DNA of 64,000 bases from an uncultured Odoribacter sp. (lineage in GTDB: Bacteria; Bacteroidota; Bacteroidia; Bacteroidales; Marinifilaceae). The position numbers and the translations under genes are program-made. The stretch lies in contig CALUKE010000005.1 in the NCBI GenBank assembly GCA_944321165.1, positions 1 through 64,000 on the forward strand, read 5' to 3'. This document shows, in pieces, positions 8,198 through 17,215 of this stretch; the first letter of the stretch is position 1, and each line of letters starts with the position of its first letter. Under the pieces are notes generated by a model. It was not told the origin of the DNA. It was given only the letters and a program-made list of their open reading frames with translations, and ran no database searches.

Positions 8198-9021
8198 AAA
8201 ATGAAATATTCGACGATATGCTCTCCCGTTATGATTTAACAACGGAGCAACATAAGAGAAACGCCATATTTGAAGTGAACCAACAAATGATACTTGCAGG
8301 CCTGTATGCTGGAGGCTTCTTTGAGTCAGCCGCGTTCTATGGCGGAACTTGCTTGAGAATCTTTCATGGCTTGCAGCGTTTCAGTGAAGATATGGATTTC
8401 TCACTGCTTGCGCAAGATGATAAGTTCGATTTTACGAAATACTTCCCTGCTATCATTGACGCCTTTGCAATGGTAGGCCGTGAGGTTGAAATCAAGAAAA
8501 AAGACAAGAAGAATTTCGGAAAGGTCGAATCGGCATTTCTTAAAGATAATACCGATGTGTATGATGTTACTTTCCAGACAGAGAAGTCTATCAAGATAAA
8601 AATGGAAGTAGATACTTGTCCACCGTTGAACTTCAAGACGGAACAAAAGCTATTGCTTCAGCCACATTCATTTATGACCCGTTGTTTTACACTTCCGGAC
8701 CTGTTTGCAGGCAAGATGCACGCACTGGTCTATCGTGTGTGGAAGAATAGAGTCAAAGGTCGTGATTGGTACGATTTTGAATGGTATGTACGTCATAATG
8801 TCCCGTTGGATTTTACTCATTTGGCAGAACGCTGCAAGCAATTCAACAATGAGAATATTACTCCAGAGTTATTCAAGGAAAAACTCATTGAGCGTCTTTC
8901 TACTGCTGATATAAAACAAGTGAAAGAAGATGTATTGCCTTTCCTCCGCAATCCAAAGGAACTTGATATTTGGTCAAATGATTATTTCGTTCAGTTGGCA
9001 GGGATGGTAAGAATTGGATGA
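8194..9021 (+). CDS. abiEii: AbiEii-type nucleotidyltransferase toxin
   Basis: The 275-residue protein has the signature of the AbiEii/DUF1814 nucleotidyltransferases. FYGGTCLRI (residues 48-56) is followed by RFSEDMDFSL (62-71), which supplies the G-G-T and D-x-D type catalytic residues (D66, D68). Further on, LPDLFAGKMHAL and GRDWYDFEWYV match the conserved second half. Such toxins bind NTP and arrest growth, with MenA-type relatives modifying tRNA. The start overlaps the antitoxin gene by 4 bases. The length is normal for the family and every key motif is present, so it should be active. Confidence 0.9.
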   Translation: MKNEIFDDMLSRYDLTTEQHKRNAIFEVNQQMILAGLYAGGFFESAAFYGGTCLRIFHGLQRFSEDMDFSLLAQDDKFDFTKYFPAIIDAFAMVGREVEIKKKDKKNFGKVESAFLKDNTDVYDVTFQTEKSIKIKMEVDTCPPLNFKTEQKLLLQPHSFMTRCFTLPDLFAGKMHALVYRVWKNRVKGRDWYDFEWYVRHNVPLDFTHLAERCKQFNNENITPELFKEKLIERLSTADIKQVKEDVLPFLRNPKELDIWSNDYFVQLAGMVRIG

Positions 9022-9205
9022 TTCTATATGAAACAGAGGAGGTTATGTGAAACATTAAGCGATAAAGATAAGTTTGTTATGGAAGATAGAACTATTAATC
9101 AAAATGGTGTAACGCAAAATGTGCGGTACAAAAACTTGTGAAAAATGCCGTTTTTTGATGAGAAAAGGTACAAAAATAGCCCTGAAATAGATGCAAACAT
9201 TATGG

Positions 9206-10339
9206 TTATTTTGCGAAGTACTCAGTTTTCAACCAATAGGCATAAATCGGATCCTGGAATGAGATTTCACCAGCCTTATTATCCAATATGTCATTCTTGA
9301 TAAGAGCAGCTTTTGAACGGAATATCGAGGTCGTTGAAGAGATTTGATAGCGATGCATCACTTCGGTCGAACTGAGGGCCTTTTCGCCGGCTATAAGGGC
9401 TTTGAGATAGTTCAGTTGCTGTGTGGTCAGTCTTTCGGTGATTGTTACAAACAACAGACTTAACTGTTCCACCAATGCCATGTGTGCCTCACGTACGATC
9501 TCAACGGTACATACATCCTTTGTCCTGAGCCAGGAAAGCTGTGCCAGCTGCTGTGCGTAGTATGGATGATTATCTACAAGCTTTGCAATCAAATGGCTTG
9601 CTTCATCACTGATGTTCTTGCCGGTATCAGCGAAACGACTCTTGAAAAATTCCACGAGACAGGGCGTCTCAATCTTATTGAGAAACATCAGGTTGCCGAA
9701 TTTGTAGAATGGTTTGGATGAGTCGGTAAATACTTCCATCATCATGTGGCGCTTGCTGCCATAGAGACAATAGGCCACATTTGGGTGCAGCTGCCAATGT
9801 GAACGCAACTTTTTCTGGAAATAGTCAGGGTCGGTAAATTCCGCGATATTTTGGAACTCATCTACGCAAATCACGATTTTCAGGCCCTTCTTCTTGGCAA
9901 TCTTTTCGGCAAGATCGAGCACTTCATCAGGATTGCGCTTTACCTCCTCCCAATCAAAGTCGATTGAAACCTCATTAGTGGGGTCTGTACCGATTGAAAT
10001 CTTGGGAACAAGGCGCGAAAAGAAACTCTTCGCACTCTCGATAGCTTCCTCCCATTTTGTAGAAGTGGCGGCAATGACCTTTTGGGCGAGCAGCGAATAG
10101 AAATGCTCCTCGCTACGTATATTGAAAAGGTCGATATGACAGATTCGAAGGTTGCTGTCCTGTGCCATTGCTAACTTTGCAGCCTTGTTTACAAGCGAAC
10201 TTTTACCCCATCGACGAGGAGAGATAATAATCGTGTTGATCAACGATGTGAAGTTCTGAACCAAGTCGGCTGTTTCTTTCTCACGGTCGGTAAAATTCTT
10301 CTCGGTAGCAATCTTTCCAAATATAAATGGAGTTTCCAT
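9206..10339 (-). CDS. AAA ATPase (archaeal-type ATPase family)
   Basis: The protein has 377 residues. Walker A is SPRRWGKSSLV (residues 40-50) and Walker B is VICVDEFQNI (about 155-165). A C-terminal winged-helix region follows (LTTQQLNYLKAL, then SSTEVMHRYQISS), ending FQDPIYAYWLK. This is the ATPase_2/DUF234-like architecture common in Bacteroidota and archaea. Its cellular role is not established; many members sit in accessory regions. It converges on the AbiE pair with 184 bases between them, which hold no gene but contain two GGTACAAAAA words. The gene carries the right copy of the 20-bp repeat found at the truncated propeller. The start at 10339 is supported by a promoter 26 bases upstream. 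Confidence 0.85.
   Translation of the reverse strand: METPFIFGKIATEKNFTDREKETADLVQNFTSLINTIIISPRRWGKSSLVNKAAKLAMAQDSNLRICHIDLFNIRSEEHFYSLLAQKVIAATSTKWEEAIESAKSFFSRLVPKISIGTDPTNEVSIDFDWEEVKRNPDEVLDLAEKIAKKKGLKIVICVDEFQNIAEFTDPDYFQKKLRSHWQLHPNVAYCLYGSKRHMMMEVFTDSSKPFYKFGNLMFLNKIETPCLVEFFKSRFADTGKNISDEASHLIAKLVDNHPYYAQQLAQLSWLRTKDVCTVEIVREAHMALVEQLSLLFVTITERLTTQQLNYLKALIAGEKALSSTEVMHRYQISSTTSIFRSKAALIKNDILDNKAGEISFQDPIYAYWLKTEYFAK
9443..9462 (+). repeat. 20-bp direct repeat, right copy
   Basis: Same 20 bases as 7446-7465. On the coding strand here it encodes the SLLFVT part of the ATPase, so this is probably the original context. The left copy would then be a scrap of a related ATPase gene or a recombination footprint. 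Confidence 0.7.
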
Positions 10340-10364
10340 AACGCTCTATTTTTGAGTTTCAACA

Positions 10365-10404
10365 CAAATATAATACATAAAATGTAACTACAAAAATTGT
10401 TACA
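10365..10404 (-). promoter_or_regulatory. Promoter and palindrome of AAA ATPase
   Basis: On the minus strand TATATTTG (10372-10365) fits the -7 consensus and lies 26 bases before the ATG. Just upstream, TGTAAC (10383-10388) and GTTACA (10399-10404) form a 6-bp palindrome with a 10-base spacer, positioned where a repressor or activator could bind. Confidence 0.4.
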
Positions 10405-10510
10405 ACAAAAAGTGTGTGTACATTTATTGTAGTATTTTGTTGATGAATATCAAATAAATTGATATATTGGCAAAACTAAGAGGTCTGAAGACTTATTTCA
10501 GACACACTGA

Positions 10511-11069
10511 ATGAAACACTACCAAAATATGAAATATGTATCGATATTTTTTGTGTTCTTTTTATTTGCATGTGGCAAATATCAGGACAATTTTCTTGAT
10601 AATACCAAAACAGTCTCTTTAACTGTCAGTGACACATTGAGTATTGACTGCGAACGCTTGGGTAAACCATATTTTATTTTACCATATGGTGATTTTGTGA
10701 TTTTAGCAGATAACTCCAGCAAACATTTATTGTCATCATATAATCTTGAAAACAAATCTATCGTGTCCATATTGGAAAAAGGGAAAGCGAAAAACGAAGC
10801 ATTGATAGTGACAGGTATTCATGAATTAGAAGAAAATAAATTTTATGTTTATGATGACTTCAGTAAGAAAAGAATTGTTATGTAACAATATGTGCATATT
10901 TGACTGGGCTGGAAATCTGTTGGGAAATATAAAATTGAGTATTGAAGTTATTGATATTTATTATGACAGTATCACAAAAAAAATGAATCTTATAGGAATC
11001 AATCCTCGTGGGGAATATCAGATTTTTACCATCAATGAAGATGTCATTTATGATGCGGTAAAAACAATA
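10511..11069 (+). pseudogene. Broken BF3164-like propeller lipoprotein
   Basis: A signal peptide ending FFLFACGK, then GKAKNEALIVTG (the family 'G(R/K)A..E' turn) and FYVYDDFSKKRIV, identify a BF3164-like lipoprotein. The frame stops after IVM at 10883-10885. The homologous text continues in another frame as NNMCIFDWAGNLLG and on to GEYQIFTINEDVIYDAVKTI. It then ends at 11070, where the reused leader module begins. The gene therefore has a frameshift and has lost its last third or so. Both defects make a working propeller unlikely. Confidence 0.75.
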
Positions 11070-11142
11070 AATGAATTTGCAACCTGTGAGCAACCGTTTA
11101 GGCTTGATTTCCGGATTTTTATTATATATTTACTGCATCGCT
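11070..11142 (+). repeat. Propeller leader module, second copy
   Basis: About 70 bases match 3431-3502 (AATGAATTTGCAACCTGTGA, then GCAACCGTTTAGGCTTGATT and onward). The copy cuts off the preceding broken gene and lies 21 bases before the start of the next intact lipoprotein. Confidence 0.85.
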
Positions 11143-11163
11143 TTATCTGTACATGTGTGATTT

Positions 11164-12240
11164 ATGAAAAATTATTGGATACTGCTTTGCATTGGACTTG
11201 CGACAATCGGTTGTTTTACTCAAAACCAGCAAGATGCTGAGACCATAATTTACGTAGACTTAAAACAAATGCAGGAAATTAATCTTCAAAATGAAAATTT
11301 CCAGCAGATTTGTCTGACTGACCAGGAAAATCCTGCGGAGATAGGTGATGTTAGAAAAATCTTATTTACGAAAGACCAATATATTATAGAATGTAGAAAT
11401 AGTGTCTTGGCTTTTGACTCAAAAACCGGAATATTGGAGACCACCTTTTCAGGGCAAGGCAGAGCAAAGGGGGAATTCATCACTCTTTGGGATGTCTGGT
11501 TAAAAGGAGATACACTATGTTTATATGATATGGACAGTAAAAAGATTCTTCGTTACGATCTGAATGGAAATCTTCTTGACATACATGCTGTTGCTGCTAA
11601 GGCAGAAGATGCCCCTTTTCAAGCGTTGGCTGAACTGGGAAAGAATTATTATATAGGAAAACGGATATATAGTGGTATGGAACACGTGGAGTTAAATTTA
11701 TATGACCGGAATTTCAAATTTGTAAGAGAGATTGGAGAACTGAAAATAGAATCGGGTATCTGGTTGGGTTATCCTTTTTTTGTGTATAAACCGGATGAAG
11801 TGTTGTATTACCGCTATCTTTATAATGAAATTTATTCAATAGACGAGCAACAAAATGTGCGTGTAAAATATTACGTGGATTTCGGAGAAAACAATGTGCC
11901 TTTGAATCCGGATTTGAAAGATGAATATGACAGGATAGACTTTGTCAATAACAGTACCAAGAAATATGCGACTTTTGTTTCGAATATCTATGAGTCGGAG
12001 GAGTATTTTTGTTTCAGATTTGTATGTGACAAAGGGAAATGCCTGGGGGTATATGACAAATTGAAAGGGAATGTCTTTTCATTTGTTTTTACTTCTCCCG
12101 TATCTATCATTGATATTTATACTACTGACAACCATGCCGTGATTGTCAGTCAAGATATGGAAAAGACTTATTTGACGACTGTCAGCATAGAGAAATTACT
12201 TGAAGGTCCCACTCCTCTGTACAAGAAGATGGTAAAATAA
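11164..12240 (+). CDS. 6-bladed beta-propeller lipoprotein
   Basis: The 358-residue predicted lipoprotein has the signal MKNYWILLCIGLATIGC (Cys17). Family turns are GQGRAKGEFITLWD near residue 98 and VDFGENNVPLNPDL near residue 240. The reading frame is intact and the length is normal for the family. It is preceded by the same leader module as the gene at 3531, although the two coding sequences differ, so leader and body have been shuffled. The next gene follows after 36 bases and is probably co-transcribed. No ligand can be deduced. Confidence 0.8.
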   Translation: MKNYWILLCIGLATIGCFTQNQQDAETIIYVDLKQMQEINLQNENFQQICLTDQENPAEIGDVRKILFTKDQYIIECRNSVLAFDSKTGILETTFSGQGRAKGEFITLWDVWLKGDTLCLYDMDSKKILRYDLNGNLLDIHAVAAKAEDAPFQALAELGKNYYIGKRIYSGMEHVELNLYDRNFKFVREIGELKIESGIWLGYPFFVYKPDEVLYYRYLYNEIYSIDEQQNVRVKYYVDFGENNVPLNPDLKDEYDRIDFVNNSTKKYATFVSNIYESEEYFCFRFVCDKGKCLGVYDKLKGNVFSFVFTSPVSIIDIYTTDNHAVIVSQDMEKTYLTTVSIEKLLEGPTPLYKKMVK

Positions 12241-12276
12241 TAATATTGAATATAGACTAATAAAATAATTATGCAT

Positions 12277-13386
12277 ATGAAAAAACTTATGACCATGGCT
12301 TTCCTTGTAGGCTTGTTCGTTTTATCAGCTTGTGATAAAGGCAATCAAGATGCAGAGTATTTGAATGGAGATATCAGCTATATAAACAAAGATACTGTAA
12401 AAGTCAAAGACGTCACAAGCAAACCTATTCATATTGAAAATTTAGGATATGGAATGTTTTCGGTATATGATTCATTGATCGTATTTTGGAATCCTAAGTT
12501 TTCACATCACTTTTTCTGCATTTATAATGTCGATACGGAAAAAGAAGTCGGTTTTTTCTGTAATCAAGGAAGAGGACATCATGAATTCAGTTCGGTTGCT
12601 CCTGTCTTCCAGTTTTTCAAGACAAACAATGGCCTTGAAACAACAATACAGGATGACAACAGCAGGAAAATATATTTTTGGAATATCAGTGAATCCATAT
12701 CCCGAAAAACAACCGTATATGATACGATTATTTCGTATAATGACTTGGAGCTTGGTAAAAATTCGGTGCTAAGTGATTTGTTTTATCAGTCGGAAAATAC
12801 TTTCCTGGCAAGAAAGAAATCCGTGTATTTTATCGAAGGTGAAACACCTTTCCCTTATTATATAAAATGGCGGTTATCTGATAGTATAACGCATGACTAC
12901 CATGTTTATAAAAAAATAGAGATGGATGATAATGCTGATTTTTCATTACAGGATCGGGTTTACTCTCATGATGCCATTAAACCGGACGGCTCAAAGATAG
13001 TTCAGGCACTAAGGTTAGTTCCTCAGATTAATATCATAGATACCAAAACCGGTAAAATCACCTTTCACCGGCTATCCGATGTTTCGCGGGTTTCTCTTTT
13101 TGATTCTAAGCGAGACGATGGGCGGGTATATTATAACAGTGTTCAGGCTGATGATAAGTATATTTATGCGTCCTATTGGGGAAAACAACAGTGGGATGCA
13201 GGTTTTGGCACGAAGAGTCCGTTTATCAATACCATTCATGTTTTTAACTGGGAGGGGCAAATGTTATATGAATTGAAAACCGACCGGACGTTTTTTAGAA
13301 TAGCTTTGGATCCTGTAAGAAACAGATTATATACTGCAAATCTGGATACGGATGAAATGTATTATATCGATTTGAATGAATTATAG
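12277..13386 (+). CDS. Propeller lipoprotein, 'GxGHxE' type
   Basis: The protein has 369 residues with the signal MKKLMTMAFLVGLFVLSAC (Cys19). The second propeller type of this window is marked by DAEYLNGD, NQGRGHHEFSSV, LRLVPQINI, IHVFNWEGQML and DPVRNRLYTANLDTDEMYYI. The strands suggest a TolB-like propeller whose last blade ends at the C-terminus. This is the only fully intact copy of its exact type; the relatives at 5912 and 28335 are both broken. I start it at the second ATG (12277), at the signal peptide. It ends 35 bases before a strong bidirectional terminator. Function unknown. Confidence 0.78.
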   Translation: MKKLMTMAFLVGLFVLSACDKGNQDAEYLNGDISYINKDTVKVKDVTSKPIHIENLGYGMFSVYDSLIVFWNPKFSHHFFCIYNVDTEKEVGFFCNQGRGHHEFSSVAPVFQFFKTNNGLETTIQDDNSRKIYFWNISESISRKTTVYDTIISYNDLELGKNSVLSDLFYQSENTFLARKKSVYFIEGETPFPYYIKWRLSDSITHDYHVYKKIEMDDNADFSLQDRVYSHDAIKPDGSKIVQALRLVPQINIIDTKTGKITFHRLSDVSRVSLFDSKRDDGRVYYNSVQADDKYIYASYWGKQQWDAGFGTKSPFINTIHVFNWEGQMLYELKTDRTFFRIALDPVRNRLYTANLDTDEMYYIDLNEL

Positions 13387-13420
13387 AATAGTGTGTGGAT
13401 CAATGATGTATCCAAGGTAC

Positions 13421-13458
13421 GCCTTGTGTTGATTGATATAGATTAATCAACACAAGGC
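13421..13458. terminator. Bidirectional terminator
   Basis: A perfect 14-bp stem (GCCTTGTGTTGATT with AATCAACACAAGGC) and 10-base loop lies between two convergent genes, 35 bases past one stop and 35 bases past the other. The T-runs are weak. Confidence 0.7.
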
Positions 13459-13492
13459 TGGTCGATTCGTGATTTGGAACAGTGTCTGCTTG

Positions 13493-15625
13493 TCAGGGAT
13501 TCCAGTTTTCAAGTGAATTGGTTGGTAGGGTTTGCCCTGTTTCTTCCAAACAATTTTTTCTGACTTGTTTTGCTTCCGCCTGAAGTGATTTTACTTTCGA
13601 TTGGTCGCTTGTGGTAAATTCTTGCGTCCGATCTTGATATTTTGTATAAAGATCACTGAGTTGTCGGCCGATGGAATTGAGATGTTGCTGTGCCGCACGA
13701 TAAATTCCGGTATTAATAGGCTTTTTCTCTTCCGGTGACTTGGCTGACGAAGCGGAGCGAGAATTGGGGGTGTCGTTCATACTGTTGGCCAACTGCTCGA
13801 TTTGTTTGTTTAATTGTGCTTTTTGAGTCAGAAGAATCGTCTTTCTGTCGTTCAACTGTTTTAACTGAGCATCTATTGAAGATAATCTGTTCATGGCCGG
13901 TTTTTGTGCATTGGCATTCTGTTGGGCTCTTTGGCGGACTTGAGATGCAGAAAAATTCCTTGTGGCATTGGAGCCGGTTTGTGCATTCTGTATACCAGCA
14001 TTCCTGACTTGCTCTTTGGCTTTTAATCTTTCTTGGGCAAGTTGTATTTGTCGGGTCGATATTTGTTCCAGATCTTGATTGATGGCATCGATTTGTGCCT
14101 GCAATACCGAGATGTCTGTTATTTCTACATTTTTCTTGACATTTGTTTCGACATCGGAAGTAGTAGGATTTGTTGCTTCGGAGGAAATTTCATTAGGATC
14201 GGCAACTGATTTGATGGTCTCTCCCAGTGCTTTCAGATTTTGCGAAGTTGAACTGTTCGAAAACGAACCGGCCGTAGCAAGTATATCCCCGAGAATGGAC
14301 CATCCCGATTCAGATTTTTGGGCCTCTTTCTCGGCTTCGATCTGTGCGCGTTTGGCTATTAATTTCGGATCACAATAATAATTATAACTTTTCGCTACTG
14401 TTCTGATGGTTGCATCACATGCATTCCTATACCAAGGACTGTCATAATAAGGCATCACGGTCGAAAAACTGTTTACCCACTTCGCGGCTTCCTCCCATTT
14501 CCCTTGTTTGGCCGCATCCTGTATTTTAGTAAGGTATTTTCGGTAAGAATGGTTCAGTGGAGACCATGTGCCGTTCAATCCGATACGATCCTCTTTTTTG
14601 TCGGAATAGGCGAATGCCTGTCCCTGCTTGTCAAAGGGGGCAATGCTGTCATAAGCTGGAAATGGCAGCCAACCGGTATTCAAGTTAATGACCCGCATTT
14701 TATTGTCTTTTTTCACCCGGAGTGCATCCCCTTCGCGTTCGAAAACAAAATCGACGGTGTCTTGCACAACTGGTGTGTTATCCGCATAAAGAATCCTGTA
14801 ACGAGATTTTGAACCCGCTTTTCCTTGCTTTGGCTTAACTTCTACTACCTTTATTTCCTGTGTGAACCGATTGACATAATCTCCAATTACCAGTAACGAA
14901 TCCATTCGGTTGGCCAATATATTAATTCGTGCATCATATTTTTGGGTATCATCCGGTTTTCTCTTTTTAAGATAAGCTTTCGCTGCCTTGGAGGAAAACG
15001 ATTTGCTTTGCTGCCATGGAATAATTATTTCGCCGAAAATGTCTATCCATGCACTTTTACCTCCTTTTCTGACTTCTGCCAGCCAGTTTGACCTTTGTTT
15101 ATCTCCACCCAACCACCTTGTGAAGATGAAAGCTTCATCGTATTCAAACGGTATGACTGTTTTTCCATTGAAATCTACATAACCCCACTTCCCCTCTTTT
15201 TTTACAGGTAGAAGGGGAAAAAGATGAGGAATGCTTGGAAATCTATAACGATAGTTCCGCTCCAGGGTAATTGTGGGGAGAATAACACCCCGATCAAACA
15301 TCTCAATACTGTCCAGAATGATGGCAGGAGAATTAGGTTGATATTGAGATGCTACACAGACATCATCAAAGGTGAAAGGAATGATTTCACTGTTGTCTAC
15401 TCTTCGAAGACCCCATAAGCTATCTTGTTGTGCCCAGAAAACCGCATGGCTTGGACCGAGATCAACCACATTCTCATAACAAGGAATCACGAAGTGGATA
15501 CCTTGATAACAATATCCCCACTTATTGAATGAATCATAAGCAAAAACAGGAAATTCAGACTGGGCGGCAGCTGGAGAAAAGCTTATTCCTGAAAGTATGG
15601 CGAGTATGAAAACTTTCCACTTCAT
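13493..15625 (-). CDS. WG-repeat exported protein with coiled coil
   Basis: The 710-residue protein has a cleavable signal peptide (MKWKVFILAI..., cut near AAAQ). WG repeats are readable at W36-G37 (NKWGYCY...FVIPCY), W71-G72 (LWGLRRVDNSEIIPF) and W147-G148 (GKWGYVDFNGKTVIPFEYDE), with a degenerate fourth (SAWIDIFGEIIIPW). Residues about 500-680 are rich in Gln, Ala, Arg and Lys and look like a long coiled coil. WG repeats usually form beta structures in exported or surface proteins of unknown ligand. Transcription runs opposite to the propeller array, which it splits in two. The start has a good upstream -7 element. Confidence 0.8.
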   Translation of the reverse strand: MKWKVFILAILSGISFSPAAAQSEFPVFAYDSFNKWGYCYQGIHFVIPCYENVVDLGPSHAVFWAQQDSLWGLRRVDNSEIIPFTFDDVCVASQYQPNSPAIILDSIEMFDRGVILPTITLERNYRYRFPSIPHLFPLLPVKKEGKWGYVDFNGKTVIPFEYDEAFIFTRWLGGDKQRSNWLAEVRKGGKSAWIDIFGEIIIPWQQSKSFSSKAAKAYLKKRKPDDTQKYDARINILANRMDSLLVIGDYVNRFTQEIKVVEVKPKQGKAGSKSRYRILYADNTPVVQDTVDFVFEREGDALRVKKDNKMRVINLNTGWLPFPAYDSIAPFDKQGQAFAYSDKKEDRIGLNGTWSPLNHSYRKYLTKIQDAAKQGKWEEAAKWVNSFSTVMPYYDSPWYRNACDATIRTVAKSYNYYCDPKLIAKRAQIEAEKEAQKSESGWSILGDILATAGSFSNSSTSQNLKALGETIKSVADPNEISSEATNPTTSDVETNVKKNVEITDISVLQAQIDAINQDLEQISTRQIQLAQERLKAKEQVRNAGIQNAQTGSNATRNFSASQVRQRAQQNANAQKPAMNRLSSIDAQLKQLNDRKTILLTQKAQLNKQIEQLANSMNDTPNSRSASSAKSPEEKKPINTGIYRAAQQHLNSIGRQLSDLYTKYQDRTQEFTTSDQSKVKSLQAEAKQVRKNCLEETGQTLPTNSLENWNP

Positions 15626-15665
15626 ATGACATGTGCATTGATAAAGATTATTGTGTAGTCAAATG

Positions 15666-15673
15666 CAAAAATA
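15666..15673 (-). promoter_or_regulatory. -7 element of WG-repeat gene
   Basis: TATTTTTG on the minus strand fits TAnnTTTG and lies about 40 bases before the WG gene ATG. The remaining 180 bases up to the next rightward gene are AT-rich with no other feature I can name. Confidence 0.45.
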
Positions 15674-15853
15674 CTCAAAAAATACATAAATTATTCCACA
15701 AAAAATATTTTTTTGTTTTCGTGTATATTAATTATCTTTTGCTACCTGAAAGCAACGTTTTTATTTGTTTCTTCCATTTTTCGCTCTATTTTTGTTGAGA
15801 AAATGGAAGTATTGAAGAAAATTTATGATCACTTTTTATAATGATTTCTCAAT

Positions 15854-16870
15854 ATGCAACAAAACATTTGTTTTAAAGTATTATTTCCAATATTTGCCGT
15901 TTTATTATTGAATGGATGCTTTGATGATATTTACAAGAATGCATTCATTGTTAAGGATACCGATTTTGCAAAAACAGATACTTTTACCTATCGTGGAACG
16001 CTGGATGTGGGGGTTTTTTCGGTTGACAAAATCATGAAGACAGACCAGTATTTCATTATCAGTACCAGCAATCGGAGTGATATTATCAATGTTTATGATA
16101 AGGATTTTCATCCTCTTGCTTCCTGGGGAAATAAAGGACAGGCTGCGAATGAATTTATTATGCCTCAGCTTTGTGAAGTTGATGATAGTACCGTCACTAT
16201 TTTGGATAACGGGAAAAAAGAAATTATGGTTTTTGATTATTCGGGGAATTTAGTCAGAAAAGTGAATACGGATGGGAAACTTTATCAACAATGTAAAGCA
16301 CTCGATCGAGAGAGTTTCCTGTTGGAATATAAAACACACCGCGCCCTTTCACTGTGTTCAACATCGGATGTGGGAAAAGTCGTTTTTGATTTTCCCATGC
16401 ATGCGGAGATATACAGAAATCCCAACATTTATTTCGGATTTCTTGAAGTTTTGGAGGAGAAGCAGACAATCGTGTATGTTCATCAGTATTTACGCTCGAT
16501 TATTTTGCTGAATTATGATGGAACAATAAAAAAAATCATAAAAAGAGAGCCGCAAGAGGATGCCGTAATCGATGATAAAGGAGGAATAGATACAGATAAA
16601 AGTATTACTTATTATTGGGGGATTCAAGTATTGAAGAACAGTTTCATTGTGTATGCAGTTAATAAAAACGCTGCTGAAATTAAGGATAATTGTAATCAGA
16701 ATGTTGAGTTTGAGGAATATGATTTTGACGGTAATCCTATCAGAAAGTTTGTTATTGACCGATTTGTCTCATCGTTCTGTATGGACGGGGATAAAATATA
16801 TGGAGAGTTGCCGGAGGAAGAAAACGGCTTGGGTGTTTTTGTGATTCCCAGTAGCAATAAGAAACACTAA
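15854..16870 (+). CDS. BF3164-like propeller lipoprotein
   Basis: The 338-residue product has a signal peptide ending LLLNGC (Cys23). GNKGQAANEFIMPQ carries the family turn and is followed by VDDSTVTILDNGKKEIMVFD. The text is collinear with the gene at 719 (LDVGVFSVDKI... versus LPVSDIYSMTSL...). The length is normal and the frame is intact. The next, truncated gene starts 39 bases downstream. This is the best-preserved BF3164-like member in the window. Its exported, lipid-anchored location is clear from the lipobox; the role is unknown. Confidence 0.78.
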   Translation: MQQNICFKVLFPIFAVLLLNGCFDDIYKNAFIVKDTDFAKTDTFTYRGTLDVGVFSVDKIMKTDQYFIISTSNRSDIINVYDKDFHPLASWGNKGQAANEFIMPQLCEVDDSTVTILDNGKKEIMVFDYSGNLVRKVNTDGKLYQQCKALDRESFLLEYKTHRALSLCSTSDVGKVVFDFPMHAEIYRNPNIYFGFLEVLEEKQTIVYVHQYLRSIILLNYDGTIKKIIKREPQEDAVIDDKGGIDTDKSITYYWGIQVLKNSFIVYAVNKNAAEIKDNCNQNVEFEEYDFDGNPIRKFVIDRFVSSFCMDGDKIYGELPEEENGLGVFVIPSSNKKH

Positions 16871-16909
16871 GACGGCAATTCAGTAAAATACGGACTAAAA
16901 TTTTGTATC

Positions 16910-17188
16910 ATGATGAATAAAATTGTAGGAATAGTTTTTGTTTTGGCGTTGTTGTATTGTTGTAAACAACACTCTGTTGAGGTTGAACTGGAGAAGGAGG
17001 CTTTTGGAGTGGAGTTGAAACCTCAAAATGATACACTGAAATTAAGCGCTCTGTTCCAATTGGATAAAATAATTGCCTTTGACAGTTTATTATTGTCAGA
17101 CATCATAGACGTACAGATAATAGACTCTTCCATACTTGTGCAAAGCAAATCCGGGAATAAGGATTTGCACTTGTTTGATCGAAAATAA
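16910..17188 (+). pseudogene. N-terminal stub of a propeller lipoprotein
   Basis: Only 92 codons: a signal peptide ending LLYCC, then a first-blade sequence ending DLHLFDRK-stop. The wording (TLKLSALFQLDKIIAFDSLL and VQIIDSSILVQSKSG) matches the start of a propeller, but at least five blades are missing. The next gene's upstream ATG begins at the base after its stop, which suggests a deletion fused the stub directly to its neighbour. A secreted 70-residue peptide cannot be excluded, but I think it is a remnant. Confidence 0.6.
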
Positions 17189-17215
17189 ATGATGTTCATG
17201 TGTAAGCGATTAAAA

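Noticed and set aside
7446..10404. AbiE and ATPase region as a complete mobile element with defined ends
   Set aside because: No integrase, transposase or terminal inverted repeats are visible. The 20-bp repeat lies inside a gene, so it does not mark clean ends.
10845..11240. 131-codon frame overlapping the broken propeller and next gene
   Set aside because: Its first half is the shifted remainder of the broken propeller. Its second half runs through the leader module and into the next gene in the wrong frame.
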